64,000 nt of DNA from Vibrio alfacsensis. Lineage in GTDB: Bacteria > Pseudomonadota > Gammaproteobacteria > Enterobacterales > Vibrionaceae. A program made the translations under genes and the position numbers. Numbering within the stretch: position 1 is the stretch's first letter; each line of letters starts with the position of its first letter. The notes beneath the pieces were generated by a model, which was not told the origin of the DNA, did no database searches, and saw only the letters and a program-made list of their open reading frames with translations. This document shows, piece by piece, positions 8,738-17,388 of this stretch. The stretch lies in NCBI RefSeq assembly GCF_003544875.1, contig NZ_CP032093.1, positions 1,116,001 through 1,180,000 of the forward strand, written 5' to 3'.

Positions 8738-10516
8738 TTAGCTTTCTGTTATGGTTTCTGAAGCTTGCTCAATTTTGTCGTCAACCGCTTTCACTAGCAG
8801 TAGACCAACAGCAAGTACAATCACACCGCAGAAGACGAAGATTAGGCGTCCCCACATAGGGTTAGGTAGAACAAACATAGTCATAACACCAACACCTGCG
8901 ACTGCAATCAGTGAACCAAGCATTCGGCGTTGTTTGTTGTCTAGCTTCTTTTGTTCTGTTGATTCAGCAACGAGCGGTGTTGCTAGATTCTCAAAGAACT
9001 TATCTACGTTCTTTTGACGTTCCTCTGAAAGAGGTTTGTAGAATAGAGTTGACATAACAAAGAAGCCTGCGGTGAAGACAAGGTGCGCGATCAGGCCAAT
9101 AGCGACTTTCAAGTCAGACCACTCGCGGCCAGTTAGTGGTTCTAGATTGAACCAGTTCTGCACCATGTCTGCGGTGATAACAAAGCCGACGAAGTAAGAA
9201 ACGATACCGCCCACAACGAGCGTGCCCCAGCCAGCCCAATCTGGTGTCTTTTTAATAAAGAAGCCACAGAACGCTGGGATGGTCATTGGGAACCCGATCA
9301 GTGCGCCAACGTACATCATGGTGTCGAACAGGCTAAGCCCTTTAAGCGAGTTGATGAATAGAGCAACTAGGATGATGGCAATCCCAAAGAAAGTCGACGT
9401 GAGTTTAGACACTACGACTAGCTCTTTTTCTGTCGCTTGAGGACGCAGAATTGGTTCGTAGAAGTTCTTAACAAAGATACCTGAGTTACGGTTTAGACCT
9501 GAGTCCATAGAGGACATCGTTGCGGCAAACATAGCGGCAATCAGTAGACCAACCATACCTGCTGGCATGTATTCTTGGACAAAATAGAGGTACGCAAAAT
9601 CACCGGCTTTAGAGCCTGCGTCTGGGTATTGCGCAGCAAGATCAATACCTTGACCTGCGATAAACCAAGATGGCATAAACCAAATCATTGGTCCAATTGT
9701 CATTAAGATACATGCTAATAAAGCCGCTTTTTTGGCATTTTTTGAGTCTTTTGCTGCAAGATAACGGTAAGAGTTCAACATGTTATTGGTGATACTGAAC
9801 TGCTTGAAGAAGATAAAGAATGCCCAAATTCCGAAGATACTGAGGTAGTTTAAATTGTTGCCAGAAACAAATGATGCGCCCTCTTCGACAGGGAAGTTAT
9901 TCATGATTTCCGTAACACCACCGCCTTGAACGATAGCAACAACAGCACACGTTACCGTTACCGCCATGATGATTACCATCTGCATGAAGTCAGAAGCAAT
10001 AACCGCCCATGAGCCACCTGTCACTGACATCACTAACACGACAAGGCCGGTGACAATGATTGTGGTTGTCATATCAAAGCCAAAGATTCCTGAAGCGATG
10101 ATCGCTAAACCATTCAACCAGATTCCCGCAGAAATCACGCTGTTTGGCATGCCAGACCAAGTGAACACTTGCTCATTGAACTTACCGAAACGCATCCTAA
10201 TTGCTTCAATTACTGTGACAACACGCAGTTGTCGGAATTTTGGTGCGAAGTATAAGTAGTTCATTAGATAGCCGAACGCGTTTGCTAGAAAGATGACAGC
10301 AACTGCGAAACCATCTGCATACGCTTTGCCTGCGGCACCAGTAAATGTCCATGCACTGAACTGTGTCATAAATGCAGTTGCACCCACCATCCACCAAAGC
10401 ATGCTACCGCCACCTCGGAAGTAGTCACTGGTGGTACTTGTAAATGTTCTGAACATCCAACCTATTGCAATCAAGAATAGGAAGTAGATGCCTACAATCA
10501 GGGTATTGAGTTCCAT
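8738..10516 (-). CDS. Sodium:solute symporter, probable oligoalginate/uronate importer
   Basis: This 592-residue inner-membrane protein of the SSS family has about 14 helices. Visible family signs are the start MELNTLIVGIYFLFLIAIGW, the sugar-symporter-like WMVGATAFMTQFSAWTFTG, and AATMSSMDSGLNRNSGIF in the core sodium-site region. It closely resembles the second symporter at 28665. In alginate-using vibrios, Toa-type symporters of this kind import oligoalginate, so that is the likely job; substrate preference cannot be read from sequence. The start at 10516 follows AAAGG at good spacing. It heads the operon with the PL6 lyase, and a perfect operator copy lies at 10578, 62 bases upstream. Confidence 0.88.
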   Translation of the reverse strand: MELNTLIVGIYFLFLIAIGWMFRTFTSTTSDYFRGGGSMLWWMVGATAFMTQFSAWTFTGAAGKAYADGFAVAVIFLANAFGYLMNYLYFAPKFRQLRVVTVIEAIRMRFGKFNEQVFTWSGMPNSVISAGIWLNGLAIIASGIFGFDMTTTIIVTGLVVLVMSVTGGSWAVIASDFMQMVIIMAVTVTCAVVAIVQGGGVTEIMNNFPVEEGASFVSGNNLNYLSIFGIWAFFIFFKQFSITNNMLNSYRYLAAKDSKNAKKAALLACILMTIGPMIWFMPSWFIAGQGIDLAAQYPDAGSKAGDFAYLYFVQEYMPAGMVGLLIAAMFAATMSSMDSGLNRNSGIFVKNFYEPILRPQATEKELVVVSKLTSTFFGIAIILVALFINSLKGLSLFDTMMYVGALIGFPMTIPAFCGFFIKKTPDWAGWGTLVVGGIVSYFVGFVITADMVQNWFNLEPLTGREWSDLKVAIGLIAHLVFTAGFFVMSTLFYKPLSEERQKNVDKFFENLATPLVAESTEQKKLDNKQRRMLGSLIAVAGVGVMTMFVLPNPMWGRLIFVFCGVIVLAVGLLLVKAVDDKIEQASETITES

Positions 10517-10577
10517 CTTTAGACCTTTTTGATAGTTATTTAATGTTTGAGGTAATACTAACTACCAGTTTGCTTAT

Positions 10578-10588
10578 TTGTAGTACAA
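10578..10588. promoter_or_regulatory. GntR-type operator, perfect (symporter-PL6 operon)
   Basis: TTGTAGTACAA is a perfect palindrome with a central base. It lies 62 bases upstream of the symporter start. A weaker copy, TAATCATACAA, is at 10632-10642. Confidence 0.75.
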
Positions 10589-10844
10589 TAACTCAAAATC
10601 GTGATGTGTAATGCGAAATGGTAATTTTGAATAATCATACAAGTGATCGAGATCGGATATTGACATTGCACTCAAAATAACGAGCACTGGACCTGCGAGC
10701 ATTATCCTTATTTCGTGCACGTTTCTTATTTCAGTTGGTTGGCTACAAATGTTGCATGGTGAAATTGCGTGTATTCAAGCCAGTATTAGGAAATAGAGTT
10801 CAGGTCGAAACCGTTGATATAAGGCTATTTTGTATGATTTTAGA

Positions 10845-11040
10845 TAAAAACGCCCACGGCATGCCTGTAATGCGTGGGCGAAAACGGTATTAGTACCGTC
10901 TGAGCCAAGGGCTCTGTTGGATTGCAATAGAACAGTGAAACGAGGTTCTGGATGTAGCTGAAAGATACTCGAGGGGTATATCTCTCAATGTTGCTAACCA
11001 CGTTACACGGTAAGATCTTCGACAATCATTGCAAAGTTCA
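10845..11040 (-). ncRNA. Candidate structured small RNA upstream of the symporter operon
   Basis: Read on the minus strand, the segment folds into consecutive hairpins: GAGCC/GGCTC (10902-10914), ACGGTA/TACCGT with loop (10884-10899), then the terminator stem at 10851-10880 followed by TTTTTA. Such an arrangement is typical of a trans-acting sRNA or a leader attenuator. The 5' end is not defined; 11040 is a guess based on where structure fades. I do not recognise it as a named Vibrio sRNA. The overlapping 61-codon ORF looks accidental because its end is encoded by the terminator stem. Confidence 0.35.
10846..10880 (-). terminator. Rho-independent terminator (end of candidate sRNA)
   Basis: CGCCCACG (10851-10858) pairs with CGTGGGCG (10873-10880). 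On the minus strand it is followed by TTTTTA. No protein gene ends here, so it implies a minus-strand transcript starting within the intergenic region. Confidence 0.65.
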
Positions 11041-11282
11041 ACAAAGCTAGGCTCTGTAAAGTATTGTTATGATAAGGGAGCAACGGCAACAATCTACGTT
11101 GGGGGATCGTTATTCGTAAATGCTTGGTAGTTATGATGGTTATCTGCTTCGCGGTGAACCACCTAATCTATGCCGTTTTATTTATGCCTGTCGTTTAGAG
11201 CTTCTAATAATCACGTCTTCAACCTCAAAGCGATGAGTTATGTATTTCATCCGCCTTAATCTCAAAACTTGAAATGATTTTA

Positions 11283-11293
11283 TTGTATTACAA
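11283..11293. promoter_or_regulatory. GntR-type operator, perfect (lyase-porin operon)
   Basis: TTGTATTACAA, 250 bases upstream of the lyase start. A half-matching copy, TTGTAGTATTT, lies at 11506-11516, close to the start codon. Confidence 0.7.
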
Positions 11294-11542
11294 ATTAAAA
11301 TGCAGAGCTTTGGTGTAAAAATATGCGATAGAGCACAATTTTAACTTAATCTTCAGAGCGGCATGATGAGCTATTGTTTGGTTAATTCTATATTAATCAG
11401 AGGTTTAATTATAAACCCTGTATTTGTAACAAAGTTTTATTGATGCAATAAATCATACAATTAGATCTAATTCACAGAACCATCAACATCGGCTAGGTAG
11501 TATATTTGTAGTATTTTAATTCAAAACTAAAGGCCGATAATA

Positions 11543-12802
11543 ATGAAAACCCTACGACCTCTACATCTTGCTACCTGCCTCAGCGCCGTTCTTTTTAGTG
11601 CTCATTCTCTTGCTGCGGATTTCGTATTCCTTGAGCAAGCCACACTGGAGCAAAACCGCGCCGTTTTACAGTCTGATAAGGCTAGTGATTCAATGAAAGA
11701 TGCGTACAACCGTCTGATTGAAGAAGCAGAACTGGCGATGAAAGATGGCCCTTTTTCTGTGGCTGACAAAGGCATGACGCCTCCGAGTGGCAGTAAAAAT
11801 GATTACATGAGCATCAGCCCTTACTGGTGGCCAGACGAATCGAAAGAAGACGGCCTTCCTTGGGTTCGCCACGATGGCAAAACCAACCCTGCATCGAAAA
11901 CTGCTGAAACTGACTCAAAACGTATTGGTCACTTTACGCGCTCTGTTCGTGCTCTGGCTTTGGCTTACTATTTCAGCCAAGACGAGAAGTACGCAAAACA
12001 AGGTATCGAGTACGTTCGTACTTGGTTTATGAATGACGAAACTAAGATGAACCCGAACGTAAATTACGGTCAGGGTGTCCCTGGTCGCGCAGAAGGTCGT
12101 CGTGGCGGCATTATTGATACGCGTACTCTGGCTGATCGCATGTTGGATTCAATCGCCATCCTATCGCTTTCTCCTGCTTGGACAGATAAAGATGAGCAGA
12201 AAATCACACAATGGTACGGCGAATACCTAGATTGGTTGATCATAGATGACCTCTCAGGTGGTCCAAAAGGTGAAGCTGCAGCGGCAAACAATCACGGCAC
12301 TTGGTATGACTTCCAAGTCGCGAGTATTGCTTACTTCTTAGGTAATGAGCCTCTAGCAAAGCAGATGGTTCAAAAGGGCAAGATGCGTGTAGATACCCAG
12401 TTCGAAAAAGACGGCTCTCAACCTCATGAAATCGAACGTACTCGCGCTTATCACTATCACTATTTCAGCCTAGATCCATTGGTCGGCATCGCTCAAATCG
12501 GTGACAAGGTGGGCATCGATCTATGGCACTACGAGAACAAGAAAGGTGGCTCATTAGCGCAAGGTATTCAGCTAATGGCGACTTATCAAGACCCAGCGTC
12601 TGACTGGCCTTACACCGCAAAGGACAACCCACGCCGCGTAGAGCGCATGACACCGATTTACCTAAAAGCTGGTGTGGCGATGGAAAAACCCGAGTGGGTA
12701 AAACTGGCAACAGAAACCGACTTTAGCCACTTCACAGTGAAGAAACACTTGGCAGAAGTTTGGGCGCAGCGTGATATCGAATTGCTTTACCCAAAACAAT
12801 AA
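11543..12802 (+). CDS. Secreted alginate lyase superfamily enzyme (PL5/PL38-like)
   Basis: This 419-residue protein has a Sec signal peptide (MKTLRPLHLA..., cleavage likely after AHSLA, residue 24). The rest is an alpha-helical (alpha/alpha) toroid type lyase of the Pfam alginate lyase superfamily. The core motif NNHGTWYDF at 249-257 fits the Asn-His catalytic pair seen in these lyases, and RTRAYHYHY at 299-307 fits the conserved Arg/Tyr/His segment. PL5 AlgL enzymes are shorter, about 370 residues, and have a different N-terminus. PL38 is therefore a reasonable alternative, and a glucuronan-type specificity cannot be excluded. The start has AAGG at good spacing. It is followed by a KdgM-type porin gene, so it probably acts in the periplasm or outside. 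Confidence 0.78.
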   Translation: MKTLRPLHLATCLSAVLFSAHSLAADFVFLEQATLEQNRAVLQSDKASDSMKDAYNRLIEEAELAMKDGPFSVADKGMTPPSGSKNDYMSISPYWWPDESKEDGLPWVRHDGKTNPASKTAETDSKRIGHFTRSVRALALAYYFSQDEKYAKQGIEYVRTWFMNDETKMNPNVNYGQGVPGRAEGRRGGIIDTRTLADRMLDSIAILSLSPAWTDKDEQKITQWYGEYLDWLIIDDLSGGPKGEAAAANNHGTWYDFQVASIAYFLGNEPLAKQMVQKGKMRVDTQFEKDGSQPHEIERTRAYHYHYFSLDPLVGIAQIGDKVGIDLWHYENKKGGSLAQGIQLMATYQDPASDWPYTAKDNPRRVERMTPIYLKAGVAMEKPEWVKLATETDFSHFTVKKHLAEVWAQRDIELLYPKQ

Positions 12803-12813
12803 AACCTTAAAAG

Positions 12814-12835
12814 GGCGGCGTGAATTGGCGTCGCC
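12814..12835 (+). other. Intercistronic hairpin between lyase and porin genes
   Basis: GGCGGCG pairs with CGTCGCC (one G-T pair) across TGAATTGG. It is not followed by a T-run. Position and form match the hairpins inside the other alginate operons. Confidence 0.45.
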
Positions 12836-12871
12836 ACTTTGAACCCCATTTATTTACAGTGGAACATTCCT

Positions 12872-13587
12872 ATGACATCTAAAAAACATATTGCTTTAGC
12901 GATTGCGACAACCCTTTTGCTGGCAGCCTTTCAGCTGCATCTCTCGATATTCGTGAGGAATATAAACACGATTCCGAGGAATGGGCGGGTCGTGTAAAAA
13001 TTGGTGGCAGCACTGGTAACCACTATTACGGCGTAGAGATGAAGCACACTGGTAATCTAAGTGAACTTCAACGTGGTGATAGTGAATTTGAGTACGGTTA
13101 CCATTTTAAACTCGATGAAAACTGGCGTATAACAACCTCAATGCCAATCACATTTGGTAATGAGGCGGTAACGTACAAACCACAAGTTCGTGTTCAATAC
13201 AAATTTGATTCTGGTATTACTACGAAACTGCGCTACCGTCATGAATTTCGAAACTATGCCTCAGGTAAGACCGCAGAGGGCCGTGACGGAAAGCAACATG
13301 ATTCGTTAAATGCGAGCAAGATTACCGGTAATATTGATTACAATTGGAATGCTTGGCAATTTGGTTTTGAAGCCAACTATAAAGAAGATTTCTTTAATGA
13401 TGAATGGAAAGTGGGTAACAGAGACGGCAAATACGAGTGGGATTACAACGTGAAAATTGGTTACAAAGAGCAAGGTTGGGATTGGCGTCCATACGTAGAG
13501 TTCGGTAACGTTCAATGCAATAGCTCGTGCGATGATAAAGCATCACGTCAGCTACGTAGTCGTGTCGGCATCACGTACAGTTTCTAA
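12872..13587 (+). pseudogene. KdgM-family oligosaccharide porin, frameshifted in the signal peptide
   Basis: KdgM-type proteins are small 12-strand outer-membrane channels for acidic oligosaccharides. The body contains ASLDIREEYKHDSEEWAGRV, alternating beta-strand residues, a final RSRVGITYSF ending in the C-terminal Phe expected of outer-membrane proteins, and one Cys pair (CNSSC). The start ATG at 12872 encodes a signal peptide, MTSKKHIALAIATTL, but the frame breaks at the T-run 12915-12918. Adding one T restores TLFAGSLSAAS and a 238-residue precursor, the family's normal size. As written, the only downstream frame opens at 13039. The loss is a single base in a homopolymer, so a read error is more likely than true inactivation. 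It follows the secreted lyase and should pass its products to the periplasm. Confidence 0.82.
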
Positions 13588-13618
13588 GTCAGTCGTTGCC
13601 ATTTTAGGTTCAAGTTTT

Positions 13619-13652
13619 AGTAGCCAGCGAAATCGCTGGCTACTCTTGTTTT
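13619..13652 (+). terminator. Rho-independent terminator of the lyase-porin operon
   Basis: TAGCCAGCGA (13621-13630) pairs with TCGCTGGCTA (13633-13642), followed by CTCTTGTTTTA. Confidence 0.7.
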
Positions 13653-13706
13653 AATGAATGTCTTAATGAAATGACGATTAAAATGAAGTAGAGGAGGACA
13701 TATTTC

Positions 13707-14583
13707 TTAAGCCAAAGCGCGTTTCTTGGCTCGTTTCCCCTTGAATAATCGTCCCCATTTGATTGGCATCATTGGTAATACAATTAACAGAATGCCAACC
13801 GCAGTGAATAAATCTGGAATTTCATCAAACCACATGACACCAAATAGGGTGACAAATGCCAATCCTGAATATTCCGCTAAAGCGATTTGGCTTGCTGGTG
13901 CACGCTTAAATGCTTTTACGACTAGTGCATGATATGCCAGGACAAAGAGATTAATCGCGACAATCCACATTAAGTGTTGCCAAGTGATGGATTGCCATTG
14001 AGGGTAAGCGAGTACCAAAGCAATCGGCAACGTCATAAGCGTGGTCCAAAATAAAGTACAGACTAAAGGTTGGTTCTGTGGCATTCGACGAATCAGAACA
14101 TTCCCTGCTCCGATAGCAAGTGCACTGCCTAATGCAATCACTGCTGCCCAGTGAAAGTGTTCAGGCCGTAAAACGATCAGCACCCCGCCAAAGCCCACTA
14201 ATGTGCCAATCACTTTTCCTTTTGAAGGCCGCTCTTTTAAAAATATGACTGAGAGTGGTAGCACGAGCAATGGACCGACATAGAAGATGGCATTCGCTGT
14301 CGCCAGTGGTAAGTGTGTAATCGCGACCATGGCACAAGCACTGCCAAGCAGGATTAACTGAGCCCGCCAAAACGTGAGCCAATCGCAACCCATTTGACGT
14401 TCTCGTTTTTCTAAACGAAACCAAAGCGGTAACAATAGGAGTAAGCTAATAAATTGACGAATAAAGACGTATTGAAAAGTGGAACTTCGCCATTTAACAT
14501 TTTAATGACACGTCAGAGAGTGACGCAACCAAATTTGCCGCCACTAAGAGAAAAATGGCGCTAGAAACATCAGTTTTTTTCAT
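13707..14583 (-). pseudogene. DMT/EamA-family permease, frameshifted near the N-terminus
   Basis: This is a ten-helix drug/metabolite transporter with two EamA repeats; PLATANAIFYVGPLLVLPLSV belongs to the first and ASQIALAEYSGLAFVTLFGV to the second. The C-terminal 242 codons are open from 14435. The natural start is the ATG at 14583, giving MKKTDVSSAIFLLVAANLV, then the frame is lost. Two small indels explain it: one in the A-run at 14500-14503 (SLK-MLNGEVP) and one near the T-run at 14475-14478 (TFQYVFIRQF); a single insertion would also satisfy the frame arithmetic but gives a less typical sequence. Substrate is unknown. It is convergent with the porin operon and has no operator copy, so I do not count it as part of alginate use. 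Confidence 0.75.
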
Positions 14584-14603
14584 AAGGGTGTATTGCTCGT
14601 AAA

Positions 14604-15320
14604 TTAGAGACTCAGTCGATAAAGGGTACCGATGGTGGTTTGTCCTTGAGGGGTAATTCGAGTTTTTTGCGCCAACAATAATTCTGCCGTAGCAACCGCA
14701 TCGACTAGTGCATTGTGACCATTGTATTCGGGTAAACCATAGCGTGCGCGTGTCGCAGATAGGGTGACATCGATTTCGTCACGCGGGTTGAGCGCTTTTT
14801 GGAGGTGTTTTTCAATGCACATCGTGTCGATCCAAATCAAAGGTGGTTCGCTGAGCTTAAATACTCGATGTAGGTATTGACTAATGAATTTAGTTTCAAC
14901 GACACAAGCGTGAGCAACTAAGATCTTGCCTTTTGCAGCATGGAAGAACGTGCGCATTGCATCATGGATAGAAACACCCTCGGAAAGCATCTGAGGTGTA
15001 ATGTGGTTGATGACGGCCGTTTCTGGTTTGATCTGTGAATCACTGTTGATGTACATATGTTGGCTAGTGGCAAGATCCACTTTGCCTTTAGTGATGTCTA
15101 CCCAACCAATCGATAAGATCAAATCCTCTTCGCTGTCTAACCCTGTGGTTTCTAAATCCAGCACGATATAGTCAGCGTCCTGAGCGTATTGTGTGGCGTC
15201 CAAATGTGGTGTTTGAACCAACGCTTTGATGTAGTCTGGCATCGTTGTCTGTTTTGCGTATTGCTCGCGTTTTCTATTCAGGCGCGAGCAGGGATGAAAG
15301 CGCGCTAAGATTCGCTTCAT
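14604..15320 (-). CDS. DEDDh 3'-5' exonuclease (DNA polymerase III epsilon-like)
   Basis: This 238-residue nuclease has the exonuclease I motif VLDLETTGLDSEED (about residues 52-65), the ExoII region HACVVETKFI, and the ExoIII motif HNALVDAVAT, in which His and Asp complete the DEDDh set that binds two metal ions. Proteins of this group trim single-stranded DNA or RNA, and many are uncharacterised. The start overlaps the stop of the upstream DUF294 gene by one base (TAATG), so translation is coupled. This pairing is common in gamma-proteobacteria, where it often accompanies acetate genes; none is present here. The biological substrate is unknown. Confidence 0.85.
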   Translation of the reverse strand: MKRILARFHPCSRLNRKREQYAKQTTMPDYIKALVQTPHLDATQYAQDADYIVLDLETTGLDSEEDLILSIGWVDITKGKVDLATSQHMYINSDSQIKPETAVINHITPQMLSEGVSIHDAMRTFFHAAKGKILVAHACVVETKFISQYLHRVFKLSEPPLIWIDTMCIEKHLQKALNPRDEIDVTLSATRARYGLPEYNGHNALVDAVATAELLLAQKTRITPQGQTTIGTLYRLSL

Positions 15321-17182
15321 TAGCGGCTCCCAAAGCGTACTTTTGCCGCTTCCTGTAAGTCTGCAATAATACGGAATGCGTCTTTCAAGTGCTGGCGTTC
15401 AAAGCTACCAAAGGTATTTGGGTCGATGTGGTTATTTGGCTCTTCACCTCGCTTAAGCGCCTCTAATTGATGTCCAAAACGAAAAGATAAGATGAACTGG
15501 TACGCATTCAAAATGTTTTTGTAAGCATCTTCACTCAGCACTCCCGCTTCATTTGCCGCTTTGAAACGCTCGTCGGTCGCGGTTAAATCACATTCGACCG
15601 CCAAACCATAGATTCGCGCTAAGTCTATGATCAGGTTGATGGCGTACTTCTTCACATCTAACGTTTTTTTGTTCTCGCCGGACTTTTCTAAAACTAGGCT
15701 GTTGAAGATACCTAATGGCGGGTTGGTATTGACGGCATCGTTGACCAACATCGATAGGAATTCGCGATTGCTGCGAATATTCGTGTGCAGCTCATCTCGT
15801 AAGATGCGTTCGTAGTCTCTATTACCATGCAGTGTTCGGATTTCCAAAAATACACTGATGTTCAGTAAGCGTTCGTATTCTGGGTTTGCCACCCACTTTT
15901 TGTAGTACTTCTTCCAGACACTCAGTGTTTGGCACCACTTTGGTGTTGCTGCCATGAACTTGCCTGGGCACAAAGGGTAATCACAACTGGCCAAACCGTT
16001 AGTGACGATCATTGCAAGATGCTTAAAGTAAATCCGGTCGTTTTCTGTTGCATGGTCAGCAAGCACAATCGCACTGTCTTGGTCAGATAACATGTGGACT
16101 TCATTGCGAGCATGGGAACCAGCCACAATCCAGGAGAAGTCACAAGGTGGGGGCCCAAGCTTATCTATGGCAATTTGAATTAAACGGCGTGTATAGGCAT
16201 CCATGATCATGGTCATCACTTTGCCGATGGCTTCCGGTGAAACGTGCCCCTCAACGAGTGCTTCAAAGATTGCTTGGCGTTCCGACGTAAAGCTTGAAAG
16301 AGATGCCACACTGCCAGCGTATTTGATTTTTTCAATCAGGAAGATAGCTTGCACACGGTGATTTTGTACAAGATGTGTCGTGGTTAACACGCCAACGACT
16401 TTGTTGTTCTCAACTAACGGTAAGTTACGAATATTGTGTTGCATCATTATAGATGCGGCATGCAAGACAAGATCATCCGGTTTGATGGTTTGCGGATCGT
16501 GCGTCATGACGTCAGAAATAGGGCGGTCAGTACTAACGCCTTGTGCGATGACACGTTTAGTCATGTCGCGGTCGGTAATCAAGCCAACGATTTTGTCGTC
16601 CTCATAAACGACGGCGCAAGGTGAACATTTGGTGAGCATTTCATTAGCGACAGTTTGTATCGAGTGTTCGGCTTTCACGGTAGCAACACGAGCGCTAGCA
16701 ACCTCGTCTACGCGGCGAACGAATAAGCCTTTTTCTTTATTTGACCACACGACATCCAGCGCAGATTTCAATCTAACTTGAACTTGAGACGCAAAGTGCT
16801 CGGCACACTCTGGGTGAGTTTTAAACAATTGTTTTAGGGCAGAGTTGGGAATGACATACACAAGAGAATTTTCAATCGCAATCGCACGATAACCTTTACT
16901 GCTATCAATGTGGCTTCCAAGAAAAGTAAAGCCGAAAATGTCTTCTGGACCTAACTTCGCGCGTAGAATGCCATCCGTTTTTCTCTGTTCCATAGAGCCG
17001 GTTCGAATGATGTAGAGGGATTTCTCTTCACCTGTCACACATTGATCGATGACTTCGCCTTTTCCAAGGTAGATGATCTTTACATGCGATGCCAGATCAC
17101 GTAGTGCTGATTTTGGAATTTTATCGAATGGGTCAATCTGCCCGATAAATTGCAGTATGTTCGGTAATAAAGGATCAGTCAT
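15320..17182 (-). CDS. cNMP-binding/CBS/DUF294 nucleotidyltransferase-like signalling protein
   Basis: This 620-residue protein has four parts. Residues about 15-140 are a cyclic-nucleotide-binding fold (IYLGKGEVIDQC, IIRTGSMEQRK, GPEDIFGF). Two CBS motifs at about 160-290 contain GLITDRDMTKRVIAQG and VVGVLTTTHLV. A GlnD-like nucleotidyltransferase segment at about 310-450 has GSHARNEVHMLSDQDSAIVL, matching the G-S...D-x-D metal site. A DUF294 C-terminal helical domain completes it. The architecture suggests a sensor that modifies a partner by nucleotidyl transfer in response to nucleotides; the partner is not known. It is translationally coupled to the exonuclease downstream. A weak operator-like TTGTATTATTA lies at 17206-17216, too poor to claim regulation. 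Confidence 0.85.
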   Translation of the reverse strand: MTDPLLPNILQFIGQIDPFDKIPKSALRDLASHVKIIYLGKGEVIDQCVTGEEKSLYIIRTGSMEQRKTDGILRAKLGPEDIFGFTFLGSHIDSSKGYRAIAIENSLVYVIPNSALKQLFKTHPECAEHFASQVQVRLKSALDVVWSNKEKGLFVRRVDEVASARVATVKAEHSIQTVANEMLTKCSPCAVVYEDDKIVGLITDRDMTKRVIAQGVSTDRPISDVMTHDPQTIKPDDLVLHAASIMMQHNIRNLPLVENNKVVGVLTTTHLVQNHRVQAIFLIEKIKYAGSVASLSSFTSERQAIFEALVEGHVSPEAIGKVMTMIMDAYTRRLIQIAIDKLGPPPCDFSWIVAGSHARNEVHMLSDQDSAIVLADHATENDRIYFKHLAMIVTNGLASCDYPLCPGKFMAATPKWCQTLSVWKKYYKKWVANPEYERLLNISVFLEIRTLHGNRDYERILRDELHTNIRSNREFLSMLVNDAVNTNPPLGIFNSLVLEKSGENKKTLDVKKYAINLIIDLARIYGLAVECDLTATDERFKAANEAGVLSEDAYKNILNAYQFILSFRFGHQLEALKRGEEPNNHIDPNTFGSFERQHLKDAFRIIADLQEAAKVRFGSR

Positions 17183-17334
17183 AGTAAATGCGATTGGATG
17201 TTAACTTGTATTATTATATCTCTAACAACGTTCGCAAAACAACCTGTAAAAGAGGATTGGTTCGGTTAGAGGATTTTGTTGGTTTTGGCTTACGTACTTG
17301 TAGGGATGTCTCGAAAAAGTGTGCAGAATAAGGA

Positions 17335-17366
17335 CAAAAAAAGCACGTCATCAGGACGTGCTTTTG
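17335..17366 (-). terminator. Rho-independent terminator of the first GntR gene
   Basis: AAAAGCACGTC pairs with GACGTGCTTTT across a 5-base loop. The minus strand then reads a run of T. It lies 24 bases past the regulator stop. Confidence 0.8.
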
Positions 17367-17388
17367 AAAAATAGAATACGTTAACTAA

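Larger units (their letters stand above)
10517..11542. other. 1-kb intergenic region between divergent alginate operons
   Basis: The gap separates the symporter operon (minus) from the lyase-porin operon (plus). It contains operator copies at 10578 and 11283, weaker copies at 10632 and 11506, and a structured segment at 10845-11040 that may encode a small RNA. The one ORF of note (10840-11025, minus) lies on that structured segment and does not look like a protein. Confidence 0.6.

Noticed and set aside
10641..10655. CRP-like GTGATCGAGATC upstream of the first symporter
   Set aside because: One half resembles the CRP consensus but the other does not; not enough to list.
10840..11025. 61-codon minus-strand ORF
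   Set aside because: It ends within a terminator stem and has no ribosome site or family signal; the structured RNA reading explains the sequence better.
10911..11060. GGCTCTGT repeats as insertion-sequence ends
   Set aside because: The two short copies are in direct, not inverted, orientation, and there is no transposase between them.
17206..17216. TTGTATTATTA as an operator of the DUF294 gene
   Set aside because: Only one arm matches; such half sites are expected by chance in AT-rich DNA and the gene has no link to alginate.
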